Shown piece by piece: positions 58,837 to 64,000 of a stretch of DNA of 64,000 bases. The notes beneath the pieces are model-generated. The model was not told where the DNA came from. It saw only the letters and a list, made by a program, of their open reading frames with translations, and made no database searches. Position 1 is the stretch's first letter, and every line of letters begins with the position of its first letter. The position numbers and the translations under genes are program-made. The stretch is from Parvibaculaceae bacterium. Lineage in GTDB: Bacteria; Pseudomonadota; Alphaproteobacteria; Parvibaculales; Parvibaculaceae. The DNA is taken from assembly GCA_028283765.1 (NCBI GenBank), contig JAPWJY010000008.1:1493001-1557000 (forward strand), in the 5' to 3' direction.

Positions 58837-60732
58837 ATGCTCGACGTAATGAGACGCGGTGCCCGCACGTGGGTCGCCAAGGCGCTGATGGCCCTTCTGG
58901 TCGTAAGCTTCGGCATCTGGGGTGTCGCGGGCGCCTTCACCGGCCTTTCCTCGACCACGATCGCGACGGTCGGCGGCAAGAAGATCCCGGTCGAGCAGTT
59001 TCAGCGCAAACTCCAGATCGCCATTCAGGAGCTTTCCCAGCAGTTCGGCCAGCCCGTGACCATTGCGGACGCCCGCAAATACGGCATCGACCAGCAGGTG
59101 CTCTCCAACCTGATCGGGATCGCGGCCCTCGACCAGGAAGCCTCCCGGCTCGGTCTGGCGGCGGGCGATGATGCCGTGGCCCGGGACATCACCAGGGACC
59201 CGACCTTCCGGGGCGCAAACGGGGCCTTCGACCGGGCCGGCTATGAAATGCTGCTGCAACGCAATGGCCTGCGCGAACGCGACTTCGTCGAGGACCGCCG
59301 CAGCTTCCTCATGCGCAAGCAGTTGCTGGATGCGGCAAGCGCCGGCATCGAAGCGCCCGGCCTGATGGTCGACACCATTTACCAGTACCAGAACCAGCAG
59401 CGCGTCGCCTCCTACTTCATCGTGCCGCTGGACTCCGTGAAGATGCCCGCCGCGCCCGATGACAAGACGGTGGAGGCCTATTACAAGCAGGCCGCCATCC
59501 GCTTCACCAAGCCTGAAACCCGCGACTTCACCATCATGGTGCTCGATCCCGCCGCCATGGCCGCCGCCACCGCCATTCCCGACGATGAGCTGCGCCAGAA
59601 CTATGAAGCCAGGCGCGCCGAATTCGACGTGCCGGAGATGCGCACCGTCGAGCAGATCGCCTTTCCCGACATCAAGGAAGCGAGCGCCGCCGCCGACCGG
59701 ATCGCCAAGGGAGAAAGCTTCGAGAAGGAAGCCGAGAGCCGGGGCCTCAAGCCCGCCGACTATGTGCTCGGCACTCTTTCCCATGACCAGATGCAGTCGC
59801 AGAAGGTCGCGGACGCCACCTTCGCGCTCGGCAAGGGCGCCATAAGCGCGCCCATCGAAGGGCCGCTCGGGCCGGTGATCGTGCGCGTCACGGACATTAC
59901 GCCGGGCAAGACCTCGACGTTCGACGAGGTCAGGGACAAGCTGCGCCAGCAGCTTGCCTCGCAGCGCGTCTCCAACGCCATCTACGATCAGGAGAACGCC
60001 ATCGAGGACGCCCGCGCGGGTGGTTCGAGCCTTGAAGACATCGCCAAGAAGAACGGCCTCAAGCTCGTCAGGTTCACCTCGATAAATTCGGATGGCACCG
60101 GCGCCGACGGAAAGCGCCCCGACGCGCTGCCCAAATATCCAAGCCTGCTCGACAAGGTTTTCCGCTCCGAGGCGGGTCAGGACATAGACCCCTCCGATAC
60201 CGGCGCGGGCGGCTATTACTGGCTGCGCGTCGATGCGGTCAATCCCGCCCAGCAGCGTCCGCTGAACGAGGTCCGGGCCGACGTGATCAAGCTCTGGCAG
60301 ACCCAGAAGCAGCAGGCCGACGCGCTGGCGCTGGCCCAGAGCCTCGTCGAAAAGGGCGACAAGGGCGCTTCCATTCAGGATCTCGCGAAGAGCGTCGGCC
60401 GTCAGGTCATCATTTCCGCGCCGCTCGGCCGCCAGAGCAGCGACGACACGTTCTCGCGCATGTCCGTCGCCAATCTGTTCGGCGTCGCCCCTGGCAAATA
60501 CTCCTATGGAGCAGCGGGATATGGCCAGAGCCTGGTCATCATGCACGTCGACAAGATCATCAATCCCGACCCGGTCGAGGCGAATGTCGCCCAGCTCAAA
60601 AATTCGCTCAACGAGGGCGTGCAGAATGATTTCGTCGCCACGCTGGTCAACGGCCTGGAAAAAATACAGGGTGTGGAACTGAACACCCGTCTGCTCCAGC
60701 AAACCCTTGCGAGCGGCGAACCGCAGAACTGA
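58837..60732 (+). CDS. PpiD-like periplasmic peptidyl-prolyl isomerase/chaperone
   Basis: A 631-residue single-pass membrane protein (basic start, helix ~15-35: ALMALLVVSFGIWGVAGAFT) with an N-terminal SurA-like chaperone domain (IPVEQFQRKLQIAIQELSQQ), a parvulin domain (around YVLGTLSHDQMQSQKVADAT, ALGKGAISAPIEGPLGPVIV) and a C-terminal helical region. It matches PpiD, which aids outer-membrane protein folding at the Sec exit. Upstream of trpE, 70 bases apart, as in other Alphaproteobacteria. Confidence 0.9.
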   Translation: MLDVMRRGARTWVAKALMALLVVSFGIWGVAGAFTGLSSTTIATVGGKKIPVEQFQRKLQIAIQELSQQFGQPVTIADARKYGIDQQVLSNLIGIAALDQEASRLGLAAGDDAVARDITRDPTFRGANGAFDRAGYEMLLQRNGLRERDFVEDRRSFLMRKQLLDAASAGIEAPGLMVDTIYQYQNQQRVASYFIVPLDSVKMPAAPDDKTVEAYYKQAAIRFTKPETRDFTIMVLDPAAMAAATAIPDDELRQNYEARRAEFDVPEMRTVEQIAFPDIKEASAAADRIAKGESFEKEAESRGLKPADYVLGTLSHDQMQSQKVADATFALGKGAISAPIEGPLGPVIVRVTDITPGKTSTFDEVRDKLRQQLASQRVSNAIYDQENAIEDARAGGSSLEDIAKKNGLKLVRFTSINSDGTGADGKRPDALPKYPSLLDKVFRSEAGQDIDPSDTGAGGYYWLRVDAVNPAQQRPLNEVRADVIKLWQTQKQQADALALAQSLVEKGDKGASIQDLAKSVGRQVIISAPLGRQSSDDTFSRMSVANLFGVAPGKYSYGAAGYGQSLVIMHVDKIINPDPVEANVAQLKNSLNEGVQNDFVATLVNGLEKIQGVELNTRLLQQTLASGEPQN

Positions 60733-60802
60733 TCCCCGGCGCCGCCCCTGCTCCATGCCCCTGTGCAGACGATTGCCCGACTGAAAGTTAACGAGCCTGA
60801 CG

Positions 60803-62314
60803 ATGACCCAACCGACCAGTTCCGAATTTGAGGCGCTCTATAATGCGGACAGGCCTCAGGTTGTTTGGGCGCGGCTGGTGGCGGACCTGGAAACACCGGT
60901 CTCCGCCATGCTGAAGCTTGCCGACGGCAAGCCGAACAGCTTTCTGCTCGAATCCGTCGAGGGCGGCGATACGCGCGGGCGCTATTCGATCATCGGCCTC
61001 GACCCGGACGTGATCTGGAAAACGCAGGGCAACGAGGCCCGGATCAACCGCAAGGCGGTCTTCGACAGCACGGCCTTCGAGCCCTGCCCCGAAGGCGCGT
61101 TCGCCTCGCTGCGCGCGCTGCTGGCCGAATCCCGCATCGATCTGCCGGAAGAACTGCCGAGCATGGCGGCGGGCGTGTTCGGCTATATGGGCTATGACAC
61201 GGTCCGCCTGATGGAGAATCTGCCGGACGAGAACCCCGATGCGCTGGGCCTGCCCGACGGCATTTTCCTGCGCCCGACCGTGATCGCCGTTTTCGACTCC
61301 GTGAAGGACGAGGTTATCCTTGTGACCCCGGTGCGGCCCGAGCCCGGCGTCAGCGCCAGAGCCGCCCGCGCCCGGGCGGACGAGCGGCTGAACGAGGTCA
61401 TGCTCGGCTTCGACAAGGCATTGCCCCATGCAGCGCCTTATGGCGATGTTGACCCCATTCCCGAACCGCAGTCGAACACACCGGGCGAGCACTATTTCGC
61501 GATGGTGCGCAAGGCCAAGGAATATATCGCGGCGGGCGACATTTTTCAGGTCGTGCTGTCCCAGCGCTTCGAGGCCCCGTTCACGCTGCCGCCCTTCGCG
61601 CTTTACCGGGCGCTGCGCCGGATCAATCCCTCCCCCTATCTCTATTTCCTCAATTTCGAGGGCTTTTCCATCGTCGGTTCGAGCCCGGAGATTCTGGTCC
61701 GCGTCCGCGACAACCGCGTCACCATCCGGCCCATCGCGGGCACCAAGCATCGCGGGCGCAACCACACCGAGGATGCGGAAATCGGCGCGGAGCTTCTGGC
61801 CGATCCCAAGGAGCATGCCGAGCACCTGATGCTGCTCGACCTCGGGCGCAACGATGTGGGCCGCGTCGCGAAGATCGGCTCGGTCGAGGTGACCGAGAAG
61901 TTCGGCCTCCAGTTCACCTCCCACCTGATCCATATCGTCTCCAGCGTCGAGGGCGATCTCGACCCCGCCTATGACGCCATCTCGGCGCTGATCGCGGGCT
62001 TTCCCGCGGGCACCGTCTCGGGCGCACCCAAGGTGCGGGCAATGCAGATCATCGACGAACTGGAATTGCAGAAGCGCGGACCCTATGCCGGTTGCGTCGG
62101 CTATTTCTCCGCCGGGGGCGACATGGACACCTGCATCGTGCTGCGCACCGCCATCGTCAAGGATGGCAGGATGTATGTGCAGGCAGGCGGCGGCGTGGTG
62201 GCGGATTCAAGCCCCGAGGGCGAGCATCAGGAAACCATCAACAAGGCCAAGGCGCTCTTCCGCGCAGCCGAGGAAGCCGTGCGCTACGCAAGTGAAGCCG
62301 GGCGGCGGCAGTAG
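60803..62314 (+). CDS. trpE: Anthranilate synthase component I
   Basis: A 503-residue chorismate-using enzyme. SFLLESVEGG near the N-terminus contains the LLES element of the tryptophan feedback site; the catalytic half has RPIAGTKHRGRNHTEDAEIG and LLDLGRNDVGRVAKIGSVEV. It pairs with TrpG at the end of the window. No trp leader peptide or attenuator is visible upstream. trpE and trpG are here separated by a divergent gene instead of being adjacent. Confidence 0.95.
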   Translation: MTQPTSSEFEALYNADRPQVVWARLVADLETPVSAMLKLADGKPNSFLLESVEGGDTRGRYSIIGLDPDVIWKTQGNEARINRKAVFDSTAFEPCPEGAFASLRALLAESRIDLPEELPSMAAGVFGYMGYDTVRLMENLPDENPDALGLPDGIFLRPTVIAVFDSVKDEVILVTPVRPEPGVSARAARARADERLNEVMLGFDKALPHAAPYGDVDPIPEPQSNTPGEHYFAMVRKAKEYIAAGDIFQVVLSQRFEAPFTLPPFALYRALRRINPSPYLYFLNFEGFSIVGSSPEILVRVRDNRVTIRPIAGTKHRGRNHTEDAEIGAELLADPKEHAEHLMLLDLGRNDVGRVAKIGSVEVTEKFGLQFTSHLIHIVSSVEGDLDPAYDAISALIAGFPAGTVSGAPKVRAMQIIDELELQKRGPYAGCVGYFSAGGDMDTCIVLRTAIVKDGRMYVQAGGGVVADSSPEGEHQETINKAKALFRAAEEAVRYASEAGRRQ

Positions 62315-62391
62315 CAGGCTCCATATTCAGATCGTCATTTCCCCTCGTCTCCATGGGGAGAGGTGGTCTGTGGTGACGTTGCAAAACGGTT

Positions 62392-63408
62392 CTAGCGCTT
62401 CACCACGCTTGCGACGGGGACCAGTTCGATCCCTTTCGCCGGGAGCGTCTTCAGCCATTCGCTGACGACGGCAAGCGTGACCGGATGGGGATGGCCGATG
62501 GCGATGGCAACGCCCGTTTTCAGGGCGATATGCTCCGTCTCGGCAAGCTGGCGCTCGACATCGGCAGGGGTCTGATCATTGTCGATGAAGACGTCGCGCG
62601 AGATGGAGGGCACGCCCTCCTCCCCGGCGATTTTAGCCGCAACCGTGCGCGCCGTGGTGCGGGAATCGAGAAAGAACAGGCCGCGCGCCTTCAGCGTCTT
62701 CATCAGGATGCGCATGGCGGCAGGATCTTCCGTCATCCGGCTCCCCATATGGTTGTTGACCGCGGTGTAGCCGGAGAAGCGCGCCAGATTCCAGTCGATC
62801 TCCTGTTGCAGCTTTTCAGGCGTGTCGTCGGCCCTGAGCGCATGAGGCCCGGGATCGGCGGCGCCCAGCGGCTGCATCGGCATGTGCACCAGAATTTCAT
62901 GGCCAGCCCCGAGCGCTTCCCGGGCCTCGGCGGCCACGTTCGTCGCATAAGGCATGAAGGCAAGCGTGATCTGCGGCGGCAGGGCGATAGCCTTGCGCGC
63001 ACCCGCCTTGTCGATGCCGACATCATCGATGACAAGGGCGATCACGGCCCTGCCTGTATGTGCCGTTTCAGCCTTTTTCGGCGCAACGACGACAGGCGGA
63101 TTTGCCGGTGGCGTTACGACTGGCGGAGGCGTGACGGGAGGCGCAACCGGCGGGGCGGCCACGATTGGGGGAACAGGCGGAACGGGGGGAACTGGTTTCT
63201 GTTCGGAACTGGCAGGCACGCCCTGCGTTTCCGACACGATCCGGTTGAAATCCTGCTTGTCGTGCCGCCAGACGGTGAGAAAAACGATCAGGCCGACCAG
63301 CACCAGCCCCGCAACGGTGCCAAGCACGATCTGGTACCAGATCGAAGAACCGGCTTTTGGCCTTGAGGGAGATTTGCGCGGCTTTCCGCTACCGGCTCTT
63401 CGCGCCAT
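62392..63408 (-). CDS. Divergent polysaccharide deacetylase family protein (YibQ-like)
   Basis: A 338-residue protein. A membrane helix at ~22-46 ([20 protein letters not shown]), a long Pro/Val-rich linker (~75-110, for example [20 protein letters not shown]), then a deacetylase-fold domain: [60 protein letters not shown] and [20 protein letters not shown]. This is the YibQ branch that often accompanies amidase-activating proteins; the substrate is not established. It lies between trpE and trpG on the opposite strand. Confidence 0.85.
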   Translation of the reverse strand: MARRAGSGKPRKSPSRPKAGSSIWYQIVLGTVAGLVLVGLIVFLTVWRHDKQDFNRIVSETQGVPASSEQKPVPPVPPVPPIVAAPPVAPPVTPPPVVTPPANPPVVVAPKKAETAHTGRAVIALVIDDVGIDKAGARKAIALPPQITLAFMPYATNVAAEAREALGAGHEILVHMPMQPLGAADPGPHALRADDTPEKLQQEIDWNLARFSGYTAVNNHMGSRMTEDPAAMRILMKTLKARGLFFLDSRTTARTVAAKIAGEEGVPSISRDVFIDNDQTPADVERQLAETEHIALKTGVAIAIGHPHPVTLAVVSEWLKTLPAKGIELVPVASVVKR

Positions 63409-63549
63409 GGATCACGCCCTTTGTCGAATCGCTCCCCAGCGAATCTTTTCACGGCGCGCACGAAAACATGGGAACGCTTCAAGAACAAGCAAGCTTGTGC
63501 CAGCGGCCTGCAAAACATATATAAGGGGCTCGTCAAAGGAACCTTCGCC

Positions 63550-64000
63550 ATGCTGCTTCTGATCGATAATTACGACAGCTTCACCTATAACCTCGTCCAT
63601 TACCTGGGCGAGCTTGGTGCCATGGCGGAAGTCCATCGCAACGACCGCATCAGCGTCAACGAGGCGCTGGCGAAAAAGCCCGAGGCCATCGTCATCTCGC
63701 CCGGCCCCTGCGACCCGGACCGCGCGGGCATCTGCCTTGCGCTGATCGAGGCCGCCGCCGCCCACAAAATTCCGCTGCTGGGCGTCTGTCTCGGCCACCA
63801 GGCCATCGGCCAGCAGTTCGGCGGCCGGGTGATCCGCGCCAACGAGCTGATGCACGGCAAGACCAGCGCCGTGCACCACACCGGCAAAGGCATTTTCCGC
63901 AACCTGCCGAGCCCGCTTGAAGTGACCCGCTATCACTCGCTGATCGTCGAGCGCGCGAGCCTGCCCGAGACGCTTGAGATAACGGCCCAGACGCAGGACG
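63550..64000 (+). CDS. trpG: Anthranilate synthase component II (partial, cut by window edge)
   Basis: The first ~150 residues of a class I glutamine amidotransferase: [40 protein letters not shown], nucleophile Cys in [20 protein letters not shown], and the TrpG/PabA block [10 protein letters not shown]. It delivers ammonia to TrpE; it may also serve PabB in folate synthesis. The gene runs beyond base 64000. It is divergent from the deacetylase gene. Confidence 0.93.
   Translation, partial: MLLLIDNYDSFTYNLVHYLGELGAMAEVHRNDRISVNEALAKKPEAIVISPGPCDPDRAGICLALIEAAAAHKIPLLGVCLGHQAIGQQFGGRVIRANELMHGKTSAVHHTGKGIFRNLPSPLEVTRYHSLIVERASLPETLEITAQTQD

Noticed and set aside
58576..60756. 726-residue minus-strand reading frame over the ppiD-like gene
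   Set aside because: Antisense shadow of a GC-rich gene; the plus strand encodes a recognisable PpiD.

Overview
The window (about 64 kb) looks like the chromosome of an alphaproteobacterium. A horizontally acquired type III secretion (T3SS) island occupies roughly bases 1-23,565 and borders a conserved housekeeping backbone. The backbone order (mazG, hflX, hfq, dat, trkA, ntrX-Y-C-B, dusB, ispDF; lipA and the pdh genes, ftsB, eno, kdsA, pyrG, secG, tpiA, ppiD, trpE, trpG), the fused ispDF and the lipoyl-bearing PdhB are typical of Alphaproteobacteria. I cannot name the genus. The island is visibly AT-richer at its left end and becomes GC-richer toward sctR-sctU; the backbone is GC-rich throughout.

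Island, left to right. A HrpL-type ECF sigma factor runs off the left edge (minus strand). Upstream of it lies a minus-strand operon in transcription order sctD, a YscE-like chaperone gene, sctF (needle), then two genes whose products resemble TssL/DotU and TssM/IcmF, the inner-membrane pair of type VI secretion systems. The secretin gene sctC and a CesT-type chaperone gene are divergent. A second minus-strand unit encodes SctW, a TyeA-like protein and SctV. A long plus-strand operon then encodes an EspA-like filament/tip protein, two hydrophobic translocators, SctG, SctI, SctJ, SctK, SctL, SctN, SctO, SctP, SctQ and the export gate SctR-S-T-U. Together these make a near-complete injectisome. 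Sequences resembling the hrp box (GAAC, 15-16 bases, CAC-N2-A) lie before at least three transcription units, which fits control by the ECF sigma factor.

Backbone, left to right. It begins with a metallo-hydrolase and a frameshifted mazG, then an inositol-monophosphatase-family gene, hflX, hfq, a D-amino-acid transaminase gene, trkA and the nitrogen two-component systems NtrYX and NtrBC. Next come dusB, ispDF, pgpA, cinA, a RatA/COQ10-like gene, lipA, terC, the pyruvate dehydrogenase genes (lpdA, pdhC, pdhB, pdhA), ftsB and eno. A PadR regulator and the queuosine genes queC-E-D-F follow, then kdsA, ridA, pyrG, secG, a methyltransferase gene, tpiA, a ppiD-like gene, trpE, a divergent polysaccharide deacetylase gene and the start of trpG.

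The most unusual content is the TssL/TssM-like pair inside the T3SS needle operon. The TssM-like protein has lost the P-loop of its NTPase domain. I know of no described T3SS that carries such a pair, but I could not search. Domain calls here rest on reading motifs by eye.
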